Source: Tretioscincus oriximinensis (taxonomy: Eukaryota > Chordata > Lepidosauria > Squamata > Gymnophthalmidae). From it: a DNA stretch of 64,000 bases. The stretch is taken from contig JAJVDF010000303.1 of the NCBI GenBank assembly GCA_022410635.1, positions 19,980 through 83,979 of the forward strand, in the 5' to 3' direction. Positions 10,690 through 20,059 of the stretch are shown here, one piece after another; position 1 is the stretch's first letter; each line of letters starts with the position of its first letter. Under the pieces are notes generated by a model, which worked only from the letters and a program-made list of their open reading frames with translations, was not told where the DNA came from and did not search any database. The position numbers were made by a program, and so were the translations under genes.

Positions 10690-10960
10690 ACAAATTTATT
10701 CTCCCTCTCTATTCCCCACTTTCTTTTTATCTTCTTTCTTTGCTCCATTCATTCATACATTCATCCAACATCTTTTCTTCCCTCTTTCCCTTTCTTTCCC
10801 TCCTTCCATTTATCACTTCCTTCCATCCTCCATCCATCCCTTTTTCCATCCTTCCTTCCTCTATTTATTCCTTCCATTCATCTATCCTTGTCTTCCATCT
10901 TTTCTTCCTCCATCTATTCCTTTCTACCTTCCATTACATCCTGTGTCATCCACAGAAGAT
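10690..10960. repeat. Pyrimidine-rich low-complexity tract with CATC/TTCC units
   Basis: Degenerate TTCC, CATT and CATC units across about 270 bp. The overlapping open frames are Ser/Phe/Leu/Pro-rich artefacts. Confidence 0.85.
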
Positions 10961-11489
10961 CTCCCCTATGGCTATTCCATTAGCCCCCCAGCAAAACAAC
11001 TCTCACTTATTTCACTAGGTGAAATAAGTCTGGTCTTGTCTTGGGCTCTGGTTAGAGCCCTGGGCTCTTATCTGGCAATTTTCCTATTCAGTTCTGCACT
11101 CGTGTATGAAACTACCTCCTTCTTTGCCTTCTTCTCTTTCTCCTCCATCTCCTTCTCCTTCATCTTGTTCTTCTTTTATTATTCTTTTTGTTGCTGCTTC
11201 TGCTGCTGTTGTTCTTCTTCATGTCCATCAGGTAATTTCTCACTGATTCTTATTCTAAGATTTATCTCAGACTAGGGGCCCAGCATCTGTCTTCTCATGC
11301 AGACTATAACACACTTCAGTCTAGGACAGATCTCATTCAAATTATATCTCAAATTGAGGCCCAGTGCATAAAGATCCCCTGACATCCAGCCTGGTTCACC
11401 TTTTGGTTCTGATGAGGGACCTTCGCTCCCAATACAGCACCTGGCATTTGGGTTGTTTGAAAACACCTGAACGATCCCTTGGTTTTAAA

Positions 11490-11660
11490 CTTCATTGTTG
11501 ACTGAAGAACACAAATTCAGAACATCTCTAAGTGGAGGTCATGTAAGGTGGAATTGGTTGCCACAGGAGGCAGTGAGGTCTCCATCGTTGCAAGTCTTCA
11601 GAGACCGGACAGCAATCTGTCTGGGATGGTTAAATGAATCCTACATTGAGCAGGGGGTTG
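11490..11660 (+). mobile_element. CR1 LINE 3' end (ATTCTATG-tailed subfamily)
   Basis: The degraded C-terminal coding sequence reads GGHVRWNWLPQEAVRSPSLQVF, corresponding to the N(Q)WNSLPQGVVSLPSLEVF region of the CR1 copy at 22.5 kb. It is followed by GAGCAGGGGGTTGGACC, the usual CR1 3' UTR. The normal 8-bp tail repeat continues into the expanded minisatellite downstream. Confidence 0.85.
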
Positions 11661-11975
11661 GACCTCAAGACCCTGGAGGTCCCTTCCAACTCTAGGATTC
11701 TGTGACCCTTGAGGTCCCTTCCAATTCTANNNNNNNNNNNNNNNNNNNNNNNNNNNNNNNNNNNNNNNNNCTATGACCCTGGAGGTCCCTTCCAACTCTA
11801 GGATTCTATGATTCTATGACCATGGAGGTCCCAATTCTATCACTCTGTGATCCTGGAGGTACCTTCCAATTTTATGATTCTATAACCATGGAGGTCCAAT
11901 CTATAACCATGGAGGTCCAATCTATGATTCTATGACTCTGGAAGTCCCTTCCANTTCTATGATTCTATGATCAAA
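11661..11975 (+). repeat. Minisatellite derived from the CR1 3' tail, with assembly gap
   Basis: Repeated units of about 27-45 bp combine CTGGAGGTCCCTTCCAA and TTCTATGATTCTATGA, both parts of the CR1 3' end. Copies vary (CATGGAGGTCC, TTGAGGTCCC). A 41-base N gap (11730-11770) falls inside, so the true array length is unknown. Confidence 0.85.
11730..11770. other. Assembly gap (41 N)
   Basis: Run of N inside the CR1-derived minisatellite, as expected where a tandem array could not be closed. Confidence 0.99.
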
Positions 11976-12440
11976 TCAGTCTTTGCAGGACGATTTGAGA
12001 ACAAACTGAAAAGAGGAGGTAACATTTCACGGAAGACAGATGCCAGCAGAAAAGCAAAATTTCTTCTTCCCTTTGATGTGACTGTTCAAGAATGGTTCTT
12101 TCTAATGGTAATTATAATATATCTCTACTTAATATTCCCCCAGCATTTGCAGTTTGATGCCCTGGCATAGGTTTTCTGAGGCACATCAAGCAGCCTGAAT
12201 CATTTTTATGCTTTGTTCTCTACAACTAGTCAATTAGTCAGAATGTTGCTGAGCCTTTTGTCTGCAGAGTCTGGGAGAAAGCAAGCCACCTCTACAGACA
12301 AAAGCAAGGAAACTTGTAATGCAGGCCCTGAACAAGAGACCTTTCCTTGAATATAGAAGTCAGTGACAGCTAAAGATGAAAGGCAATCTTGCCACGAAGA
12401 TGGAAGAAAAACTCATTTCATTCATTCTGTCACATGGCAA
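11976..12440. other. No feature recognised
   Basis: Unassigned sequence without exon-like frames or repeat matches. Confidence 0.4.
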
Positions 12441-12469
12441 GTTGCAACTAGAGACGTGATGAATTAGTT

Positions 12470-12560
12470 CAAGCTATTGCCATTCAAGATCTACCAAAGG
12501 GGTCTCATAGAACCTTGGAGACTAACAAGAAAAAGGTAGGCTGCATGAGCTTCCATACAC
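12470..12560. repeat. Old relative of the palindromic element family (single arm)
   Basis: Contains CTTGGAGACTAACAAGAAAAAGGTAGGCTGCATGAGCTTCCATA, split here as CTTGGAGACTAAC, AAGAAAAAGGTAG and GCATGAGCTTCCATA; this corresponds to the arm TTTGAGACTAACTTGAGAAAAGTGGTTGGCATAAGCTTTCGTA of the 16.4-kb element, in the same order. It is diverged and not palindromic. Confidence 0.5.
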
Positions 12561-12642
12561 AAGATGCTAGGGAACAACTGTCCAGGACAGACTTTATACA
12601 GACTTTGATTAGTCAGGTCAAGAACAGTAGTAAATCCTTCTA

Positions 12643-12890
12643 AGAAGAGGAAAATTCAGTTTTCATGCCCCACTTTTCTCAGCCTGAAGCAGATCAAAGT
12701 GGCTTCCATTATCTTCTGTTCTTCTCTTCACAACAGACACCTTGTGAAGTAGGTGAGGCTGACAGAGCTCTAAAGAACTGTGACTAGCCCAAGGTCACCC
12801 AGCTGGCTTCATGGAGGAAAGCAGACTTGAACTTGAAGGCTACCAGATATGACAATGACACTCTAACAACAAGACCAAACTGGCTTCCCA
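12643..12890 (-). mobile_element. Sauria-type SINE, minus strand
   Basis: On the minus strand the head reads AGCCAGTTTGGT with the A box, followed by the CCAGCTGGGTGACCTTGGGC and CACAGTTCTTTAGAGCTCTG blocks and TCACAAGGTGTCTGTTGTGAAGAG. The 3' end shows a short (TTC)-like tail. Layout and words match Sauria SINEs, which are restricted to squamates. Confidence 0.85.
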
Positions 12891-13157
12891 CACCAAACAG
12901 GCACTAAGTGGAAGTGCTGGGGGGAAGAGGTATCAATAGGTAAAAGTGTTGTACTCAAATATATGCAGAAAAGTGGAAAGACACCCTCAAGAAGCTGGGA
13001 TGTTATCTGGTGTTATAATATGTATAGAATGCTAGAAAACTGTTGTTCCTGTTCAGCCCCTTGTCAATGGAACGGAATTTGTAGGTGTGTTCCAGTTCAG
13101 CTACTTCTCTAAGGTGTTTCAACCTATTTCTCAACCAGCCAGTAGTTGCTCTGAAGA

Positions 13158-13381
13158 ACACAGGGAGAACCCTGCTGAATGAGGCCACATCCCACCTAGT
13201 CCAGCATCGTGTCTCACACAGTGACCCGCAATTGCTTCTGGGTATTATCGAAGAAGATGGAAAAACCTTTACCTGCTCTTGACTACCTGCAAATGGCACT
13301 GAAAGGTATTCTGCCTGCCTCATTTAAGCATCCAGTCTAGTAACCATTGAATCCCTTGGCCTCTGTGAATTTGCCTAATCT
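13158..13381 (-). mobile_element. CR1 LINE 3' fragment, minus strand
   Basis: Plus-strand words AACCCTGCTGAATGAGGCC, CTAGTCCAGCAT, TGTCTCACACAGTG, TGCAAATGGCA and GAATTTGCCTAATC are the reverse complement of the CR1 3' region seen at 17.6 and 18.7 kb. The terminal 8-bp repeats are missing. Confidence 0.75.
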
Positions 13382-14099
13382 TTTGTTGTTCCAGGCTGTC
13401 ACAACCTCTGCAAGAGTAGTAGAAGAAGAAAGCCAGGAGCAGAACAATGGTTGCTTTAGTAATGGACTGGATGGAATTTGGACTTCCTCCAGTTGTCATC
13501 TTCATCATGAAAGGCACAGAGTACAATCTCTTAGTGATTTTTTGTCACCTGGCTGATGGACAAAACCAGATGGTGCCTTCCTCTGACTCAAAAACTAGCA
13601 GATGGAAGTCAAAATTCTACATTCAAGGACATTGTTATTCTCCAAGTATCATCAGACACTCAAAAAAACCACCAACACTATGCTAGAACTTCCGGGCACT
13701 CCACCTGTTGCCTTTCTCCATTATGAGAAAATGTCCAGTTACTCCTACTATGTGTACAGTGCAAAGCCTCATAGTGGTGTGGGCACTGGATAGGTGGGGG
13801 GCGGAGGGTGCTGATGTATTTGGTGCTCACCCAGGTGACACGATACATCATTATGCCCCTGTGTACAATAATGGCCATGGTCACATTCATAATTTTAAAT
13901 CACCTTCAGAACCAGACTGCAGGCATGCAAGATTTTCCTACCATGATGGTAGCATCATCATGATGATTCTGCTCCACCTGTTAACAGAGTTTTTGCAATA
14001 TACCCCCCCACACACAAAAAAAGAAAGATCCTTTGCCCTGGAATATTATTTTGCTGATGTTTTCCAAAAAAGCCCACACCCATGGAAGTGAGACGCCTT
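13382..14099. other. No feature recognised
   Basis: Unassigned. Several open frames of 60-130 codons overlap in different frames and share no domain, so none is called. Confidence 0.4.
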
Positions 14100-14330
14100 C
14101 CTGTACTTACATATCTTTAACAGGATCACCAGGATTCCGTGAGACAATGCAGAATAACACACTGAGCGTGCTCAGTGTTTACTTCCTGGTTAGTCATCTT
14201 ATCTGTTCCACATGCATTTAAAGGTTTTCTAATGGTTTGTTTGCAAAAGGATGAGGGTATCTATGCCTGGACTTGTGACTGAGTTATTCCGGATTTTAAG
14301 ACCATTGTGAGGAGGCCCTAAAGAACTGGA
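14100..14330 (-). repeat. Interspersed repeat family D, copy 2 (inverted)
   Basis: The reverse complement matches 34290-34440: AACAAACCATTAGAAAACC, GACTAACCAGGAAGTAAAC, CTGAGCACGCTCAG and TTCTGCATTGTC occur in the same order. No coding sequence and no clear termini. Confidence 0.6.
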
Positions 14331-14534
14331 CTGAAAACCAGAAAAAAGGAGGGACAGTGTTGTGACCGAAGTCAACGATGTGTGGTTCCAGTCCTGAGCA
14401 GGCATGCAGTGGACAGAGGCAGGGTGTTGACCATGTTTCTGCCTACCCAGACCACCCTGCAGCTTGCTAGGCCACCATATTCACACTCCATATTGCAGAA
14501 AGAGCAAGAGGGGTAGTCCAGGGGAGTAGTATGT

Positions 14535-14783
14535 TGTAGCGGTTAGAGTGTCAAGACTCTTATCTGGAATTCTCCCAGTTTAACTCTACACTCCTCTATG
14601 AAGCCAGCTGGGTGACATTGGCCTAGTCACAGTTCTTTGGAGCTCTTTCAACCCCACCTACTTTGCTAGGAGTCTGTTGTGAAGAGCAGAGCACCTACTT
14701 TACTAGGAGTCTGTTGTGAAGAGCTGCTTTGAGTCCCTTTGGGTTGAGAATCGCGGGTATAAAAACCGACTCTTCTTCTTCTA
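14535..14783 (+). mobile_element. Sauria-type SINE with internal duplication
   Basis: Head GTAGCGGTTAGAGTGTC with A box, B-box region CCCAGTTTAACTC, then CCAGCTGGGTGACATTGG and the CACAGTTCTTTGGAGCTC block. A 36-37-bp piece starting CACCTACTTT is present twice in tandem (14655-14691 and 14692-14727). The 3' end GCTTTGAGTCCCTTTGGG and a (TTC)n tail are the same as in the type 2 SINEs, showing a shared tail. Confidence 0.85.
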
Positions 14784-14929
14784 GTCAGAAAGAGGTACAA
14801 GGGGCAAAAGCTGATAAAAAGCCCATGACTTTTAAAACCTAGGCATGATTTGAGTAGGGCTGCAGAATCGTTTTGGCAGAAGCATGGCTAATGGGGTTCT
14901 CTGTTTCATACATTGACTAGTCCCCACTG

Positions 14930-15075
14930 AGCCTTATTCTGGGCTATACCTTGGAATAGGAGCCTGCCATTTACATGCTAGTGTAGACTATGAAAGGGGA
15001 CCTGCCATAGTATACCCTGGCATGTGGATGGACAAATTCTGTGCCAAGATATAACCCAGAATAAGGCTCAATGGA
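14930..15075. mobile_element. Short inverted-repeat element, family E (MITE-like)
   Basis: The left end CACTGAGCCTTATTCTGGG(C)TATACCTTGG and right end CCAAGATATAACCCAGAATAAGGCTCAATGG are inverted repeats of about 30 bp with few mismatches around a short core. Single ends recur at 24483 and at about 58866-58908. No target duplication could be fixed, so the superfamily is open. Confidence 0.6.
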
Positions 15076-15477
15076 GAAAGGGAAGTAATGTGGTAATTTT
15101 CTATTCCATTTGCACATAATTATTTCCTACAAACTTCCATTTAGGGTTCCATTTCAACCTGCTGATGCCCCAGAAATGTAGTTTTCCTGGCTCCTTCTCA
15201 AAGCAATGAATACGCGACATGATCTGCATATAAACAAAGCCTTTCACGTTTCACGTCTCTGAATGGACGGCGAAAAAGCATTCAGAGTGGAATTTGCATG
15301 TGACTGGTTTTTGTGGCTAGAACTGAATTCAAATGTCAGAGGCTTAAGAGTTCATCAAAATTCAAATGGAATCCGAATTTTTGTTCCATTCAAGATTAAC
15401 ATTATTTGATATTGATAATGGGGCACAATGATAGTGTGGGAGCATCCCCTGGCAAANGAACATAGGTGGAACAAATA

Positions 15478-15770
15478 GAAGAAGAAGAAAAATCGAGTTT
15501 TTATACCCCACTTTTTTCCAGAGTGGCTTACAGGGTTAATTTTCCCCAAAAGGCTTACATCTTATTTTATCTTCTCCATCAGGTTAATGATGGTACTCAT
15601 TTATCTAATTGAAATGCGTATTACAAATTTGCATCTCTTTTGAAGAGCTGAGTTGGCTAGAGCTACAGGCCAGTGNAAGGCACTCACCTCTCCCCATGTC
15701 CAACACAGGGCTTCGAAATCCAATTACTCAGATGAAAGACTGTCTCCTTAGCGGCTGCACTATTTGTGCC
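15478..15770 (-). mobile_element. Type 2 SINE subfamily b, minus strand
   Basis: Reverse complement shows a tRNA-like head, GGGCTTCGAA-type B box on the opposite strand, a TTTGTAATACGCATTTCAATTAG-like block and a (TTC)n tail at 15478. It matches the copies at 7.6 and 43.8 kb more closely than those at 17.8 kb. Confidence 0.8.
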
Positions 15771-15784
15771 TACATTCTGCTCAT

Positions 15785-15990
15785 GTGAGGAACCCTGCTG
15801 AGTCAGACTACAGGCCATCCAGACCAAAATTCTCCTTTACACAGAGGCACCTCTTCTGGTGGTTATTCAAAGGCTGGTGTTCTGAGGTCTGAGATGGAGC
15901 TCTTCATAGCCAATGTGGGGGCTTTTTAGGAACTGCTCTTCAAGTGCAGAAGGCTTCTTCCAGGAGCCACTTCTGCAGCTCGAACTGTTC
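15785..15990 (-). mobile_element. Degraded CR1-like 3' fragment
   Basis: GGAACCCTGCTGAGTCAGAC and a TTACACAGAGGCACCTC segment resemble the CR1 3' region (ACCCTGCTGAATGGGGCC ... CACACAGAGGCCC). The match is short and diverged. Confidence 0.35.
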
Positions 15991-16034
15991 CAAATATGCT
16001 CAGTTCTCCTGAGTTCCTAGATTTTCTGGATCAA

Positions 16035-16133
16035 GTCATCAAGTAGTAGATTTCAAAGAAATAGCAATAAATCCAGCAAGGGAGCTTTGCAGTACCTTAG
16101 AGACTACCAAGAAAAGGTAGNTAGCATGGGCCT
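16035..16133. repeat. Old relative of the palindromic element family
   Basis: TTTCAAAGAAATAGCAATAA, CCAGCAAGGGAGC, TAGAGACTACC and AGCATGGGCCTTCATAGA follow the order of the left part of the 16.4-kb element but are clearly diverged. It runs into a (GATG/GATA)n array. Confidence 0.5.
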
Positions 16134-16345
16134 TCATAGATGGATGGGTGGATAGATGGATAGATAGACAGACAGANGGATAGACGGATGGACGGATAGA
16201 CAGACTGACGGAAGGACAGATGGACAGATGGACGGAGGGACGGACGGATGGATGGATAGACAGATAGATAGACGGATGGAGAGATGAAGAGAGAGATGGA
16301 GAGATGGATGGATAGAGAGATGGAGAGATAGATNGAGAGATAGAT
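16134..16345. repeat. (GATA/GATG/GACA/GACG)n tetranucleotide array
   Basis: About 210 bp of variant GAYN tetranucleotides that appear to start from CATAGATGGATGG at the end of the preceding repeat. GATA/GACA repeats are common in squamate genomes. Confidence 0.95.
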
Positions 16346-16415
16346 ATTTTACCAAGGAAGTCTTATAGTACCTTAAATACTAATAAGGAAAAAGTAAGCA
16401 GCATGAGTTTTCATA

Positions 16416-16622
16416 TTCAGAGAAATAGCCGTGTTAGTCTAGCAGAAAGTCCAGCAAAGGAGCTAGCAGCACTTTGAGACTAACTTGAGAAAAGTGGTTG
16501 GCATAAGCTTTCGTAGACAGGTCTACTTCTTCAGATGCATCTGAAGAAGTAGACCTGTCTACGAAAGCTTATGCCAACCACTTTTCTCAAGTTAGTCTCA
16601 AAGTGCTGCTAGCTCCTTTGCT
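16416..16622. mobile_element. Palindromic foldback retroposon-like element, copy 1
   Basis: A 207-bp insertion flanked by an 11-bp direct repeat GAGTTTTCATA (16405-16415 and 16623-16633, sharing one base with the element's last palindromic base). It has a one-sided part of about 36 bp (TTCAGAGAAATAGCC ... CAGAAAGTC) followed by a perfect palindrome at 16452-16623 with two identical 86-bp arms. The centre is ATGCAT. The long, variable-length target duplication points to target-primed reverse transcription, and the inverted-terminal layout is known from Penelope-like elements, but no coding sequence is present to prove that. A near-identical copy lies at 31407-31627. Confidence 0.8.
16541..16575 (+). 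ncRNA. Hammerhead-like core in the palindrome (tentative)
   Basis: Reads CTGAAGA (16541-16547, the CUGANGA box), then GTAGAC/GTCTAC able to form stem II (549-554 with 557-562), GAAA (16563-16566), and GC-TTAT-GC as a tiny stem III. Against a real ribozyme: one unpaired A at 16548, a C where the U before the cleavage position is expected, and an unproven stem I. Because the site is palindromic, the same core also exists on the minus strand. Hammerheads are known from Penelope-like elements. Confidence 0.25.
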
Positions 16623-16639
16623 GAGTTTTCATAGTAAAA

Positions 16640-17555
16640 GCTATTTCTTTGAATTCTTTCAGACCAAGACTAGCAAAGCTGTTTCTTTGAAATTTACCAC
16701 TATGGGAAGCACCACATTAGCCAACTGCAATGGAAATCCATCTCTGGGAAGTCTACCTCTGCTAGGTTTTCTGGAACACCAAGGTAAGCACATAATTGAC
16801 CATCCATTCTTTTCTATCAGCCCATTCCAAGAGAATGAAACCAAGTTGCGCATATGTGCATCTGTGGCTTTGTTCTGCTAAATGGCTCATTTCCTTCTCT
16901 GCTGGGTCTAAATTTAAGCCCTCTGTCTAATTTTTCTCATTCTTTTGTCTGTCCCAGCTCCATCCATCACATCGAGTTACTTTTCTAGGCCACTACAGCC
17001 GTGCTGCAGAGAAGATGTGATGTGTTCTCAACGGCTTTTGACCCTTCCAAGCCCCAANAGGGTAAATTTCTAATGCAGTAAAGAAAGGTCACGGCGATGT
17101 CTTAGGAAGCCAAAAGGATAAATGCAGGCTCAAAAGAAGCCTTTGAAAGCAATTTCATCCCACAGCTATAGGGCAATACTTAACCACNAGAGTGACAATT
17201 GCCACCAATATTGTAACAAGAAAACAAATGGAAAGAACTTAGCTGGCGTTCTGACACGGAAGGCGTCTGGCCACACACTGGAAAGTCTGTGATCAGGTTT
17301 CTTATGCATTTTACAAACAGAAAACCTACCTGTGCAGGAGCAGATGCACAGAAATGGAAGTCATGGTGACAGGGCAAAAGCTTTTAACCCTTTTCCCACA
17401 CAATGTTCATGATCAAATTGCTTCTTGCCCTGGGAGCAGCTATTTCCTCTATAACAAGAAACCTGCAGGTACCTATGTGACATGCATGAATTTTTCAAGT
17501 CAGGTATAGATCAGGAAATCGGCCCTTGTAAAGAATTTTGAAATGATCCAGTAAG
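16640..17555. other. No feature recognised
   Basis: Unassigned. The open frame at 16603-16881 includes a CACCAAGGTAAGC sequence that resembles a splice donor, but no protein family is recognised. Confidence 0.35.
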
Positions 17556-18205
17556 GAACATAGGACATAAGAACCTAAGACGAACCCTGCTGAATGGGGC
17601 CAGAGCTCATCTAGTCCAGCATTCTGTCTTACACAGTGGCCTATCAAGTGCATGTGGGCAAACCTCTCATCTGTTCTTGACTCCCTGTGAATTGTACTAC
17701 AGGAATCCTGCCTGTTGCTCCATCCTGGAGGCAGGAACAAGGCATCCATTCTAATAGCTATTGATACACTTGAATTCCATGAGTTTGCCTAATGCAGGCA
17801 CGGATAGCTCAGTCGCTTAGGAATTCATCTCTCGCCTGGGAGATGGGGTTTCGAAGCCCTGTGTGGGACGTGGGGAGGGGTGAGCACCTTCCACTAGCCT
17901 GTAGCTCTAGCCAACCCAGCTATTCAAAAGCATGAATTGCAAGAAATTGCAACTGACTGCAAGTAGATACATGGGAACCACCANAGCCTGGTGGGGAAGA
18001 TAGAATGTGAGCCTTCGGGCAAAATATATCCTTGTAAGCTGCTTTGAGTCCCTTTGAAAGGTGAGAAAAGCGGGGTATAAGAACCAAGTTCTTCTTCTTC
18101 TTCTAATCCTATTTGAACGCTATTCAGGTTGCTAGCTACCACTGCCACCTATGGAAGTTAATTCCATAGATCAGTGACCCTCTTGAGGGCCTACTGGATT
18201 TCTTC
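17556..18205 (-). mobile_element. CR1 LINE 3' copy, split by a SINE
   Basis: Minus-strand CR1. Its 3' end lies at the left (GGACATAAGAACCTAAGA) and its coding C-terminus lies right of the SINE (GCTAGCTACCACTGCCACC, the reverse complement of the VVVA(N)S region). The two parts join cleanly when the SINE is removed (GCCTAAT|CCTATTTGAA). ORF2 is heavily degraded. Confidence 0.85.
17795..18103 (+). mobile_element. Type 2 SINE subfamily a, nested in CR1
   Basis: Head GGCACGGATAGCTCAGTCGC (A box) and GGGTTTCGAAGCCCTGTG (B box), body with AATTGCAAGAAATTGCAACT, then GCCTGGTGGGGAAGATAG and tail GCTTTGAGTCCCTTTGAAAG followed by (CTT)n. CTAAT is repeated on both sides, a possible short target duplication. 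Confidence 0.9.
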
Positions 18206-18748
18206 TTGATAACAAGCAAACAAAATTAGCAAGAGAATCCTGCTTGTCAGGAACTGATAGAATGACAAAACTCAGATTATATTGTAAAAATACGAACAAA
18301 GCCCATTGAAACCAATAATCTGATAAACCAAATTATCAGGAAATTNCAGAATGTGAATACAGCCCTAAAGAATTTTATGGTTTCTCATTATGTTTGGCTA
18401 CTTCTGCTGCTTTCTACAGTGGTGGATTTCAAGTTAAAAGCCATGTTAGGCCATTTCTCCATGCACGATCTCACCTAAAGTGGAAGCAACATCACCATCA
18501 GTCTGCCTCACAAAGTCACGCATGAACAGCGATCAATTCACTAAAACATCCATTGTCACGNAATTTCTAGCCACCACTGTTTGTGCCATTCAGCAGCGGG
18601 CATTTTATAAAATCTGAACAACAGCTTTGTAAGGACATTCAGCAACCTGAACTTNGAAAATCTCATGAAACTTCGGGGAGACTTGTAAAGGTTCAGTCGC
18701 CCTCAGCTTGCAGAGAATGCATGGAAAATGCTTGGGCTCATCATGCAA
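18206..18748. other. No feature recognised
   Basis: Unassigned sequence without exon-like frames or repeat matches. Confidence 0.4.
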
Positions 18749-19478
18749 GGACATAAGAACCTAAGAAGAGTCATACTGGATCAGGCCACAGCCCATCAAG
18801 TCCAGCATTCTGTGTCACACAGAGGCCCACCAGATGCACCTGGGCAGTCCAAACAGAGGAAAGCAAAATATGCACCTGTTCATGACTCCCTGCAAATGGT
18901 ATTTCAGGAGTCCTGCCTGTTGCTCCATCCTGGAGGCAGCATCCAGACATCCATCCTAGTATCCATTTATACCCTTGGTGTCCATAAACCTGTCTAGTCC
19001 TGTCTGGAAACTATCCAAGCTGTTAGCTACCACTACCTCTTCTGGAGGTAAATTCCACAGGCCGATGACCCTCTGGGTGAAAAAATACTTTCCTATGTCT
19101 GTTCTCACTTTTCTACCCAACAGTTTTAAGGAGTGCCCTCTGGTCCTTGTGTTGTGTGATAGAGAAAACATTTTCCCATGCATGATTTTGTACACTTCAA
19201 TCAGATCACCTTTCAGATGTCGCCTTTCGTGGCTGAAGAGGCCCAGACGTTGCAGCCTGACTTCGTAAGGGAGGTGCTCCAGACCCTTGATCATTTTGTT
19301 GCCATTTTCTGCACCTTCTCCAGTTCCAAAATGTCCCTCTTGAGATGTGGTGACCAGAATTGAGCACAGTATTCCAAATGTGGCCTCACCGCAGATTTAT
19401 AAAGAGGCAAAACAACATTTGCTGACTTGTTTTCGATTCCTTTCCTAAGTATCCCCAAGACATTGTTAGGGAATGCTT
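18749..19478 (-). mobile_element. CR1 LINE, 5'-truncated, minus strand
   Basis: The longest CR1 copy in the window. From the right it runs through the end of the ORF2 reverse transcriptase, then the C-terminal domain, then a 3' UTR ending at GGACATAAGAACCTAAG. The 8-bp terminal repeats are reduced to one or two. Same subfamily as the copies at 25.0, 35.5, 45.1 and 56.5 kb. Confidence 0.92.
18956..19475 (-). pseudogene. CR1 ORF2 C-terminal fragment
   Basis: Two overlapping frames together give [63 protein letters not shown] and FFTQRVIGLWNLP, the standard end of CR1 ORF2 after the reverse transcriptase. A frame change occurs near 19291. The endonuclease and the RT active site are not present, so the copy cannot move on its own. 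Confidence 0.9.
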
Positions 19479-19559
19479 CGGAAAAGCATGGAAGGTTAAG
19501 GTAGATGAGGACAGGTGGCGAACACGATGTGAAAGAAAACCATATGTTTGGAAAACGCA

Positions 19560-20055
19560 TGGGTCTAGAAACAGTCTCATAGCACCTTAAAGATCAGTGA
19601 TAAAAAGTCTACTTCTTCAGACACTTTTTCTTTTTTAAAAGAAAACTTCCTTTTTTCTGTTACTTTTCTCTTTCCTTCTTCATTCCTGACAAACTTCAGC
19701 AACTTCTTTATTTCAACCTTTTTAGAAAAGACCATCTGGGGTCAGTTATGGTGTGACTTGTTTTTACGATGCCCAAACCTGTAATTGTTGCGAATGGTTA
19801 AAGCTTGTCACTTTTACAGTAACAGATGTCACAACACTGGGATTATTTTCCTTCCTCTTTCTTTCTGACTCTCCAGCTAGTCATGGATGGGCTCATATTC
19901 ATGCATCCTCACATCTACAGGCCCCACCATAAAAATGACAGGCAAAAATAACATCTGTCCTCTAACAGCTGAAATGGGACTAGAAGTAGAAACCCAGCTT
20001 ATTCTATTCCTTTTTCTTTCCTTTCGGATAATTGTCTTGGGGAAACTGTGCAACC
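19560..20055. other. No gene; short relic of the palindromic family at 19562-19620
   Basis: CATAGCACCTTAAAGATC and GTCTACTTCTTCAGAC resemble the palindromic family. The remainder is unassigned. Confidence 0.35.
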
Positions 20056-20059
20056 ATTG

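Noticed and set aside
10573..11275. 136- and 213-codon frames
   Set aside because: Cross a CT-rich low-complexity tract; Ser/Phe/Leu-rich translations without domains.
11661..11975. CRISPR-like spaced direct repeats
   Set aside because: Repeat units are CR1 3'-tail sequence, spacers are not unique and the genome is a vertebrate one.
16603..16881. Possible exon with CACCAAGGTAAGC donor
   Set aside because: The frame begins inside the palindromic mobile element and its unique part has no recognisable protein similarity.
17795..17870. tRNA gene
   Set aside because: A and B boxes are present, but the sequence cannot complete a tRNA cloverleaf and is the head of a SINE seen in many copies.
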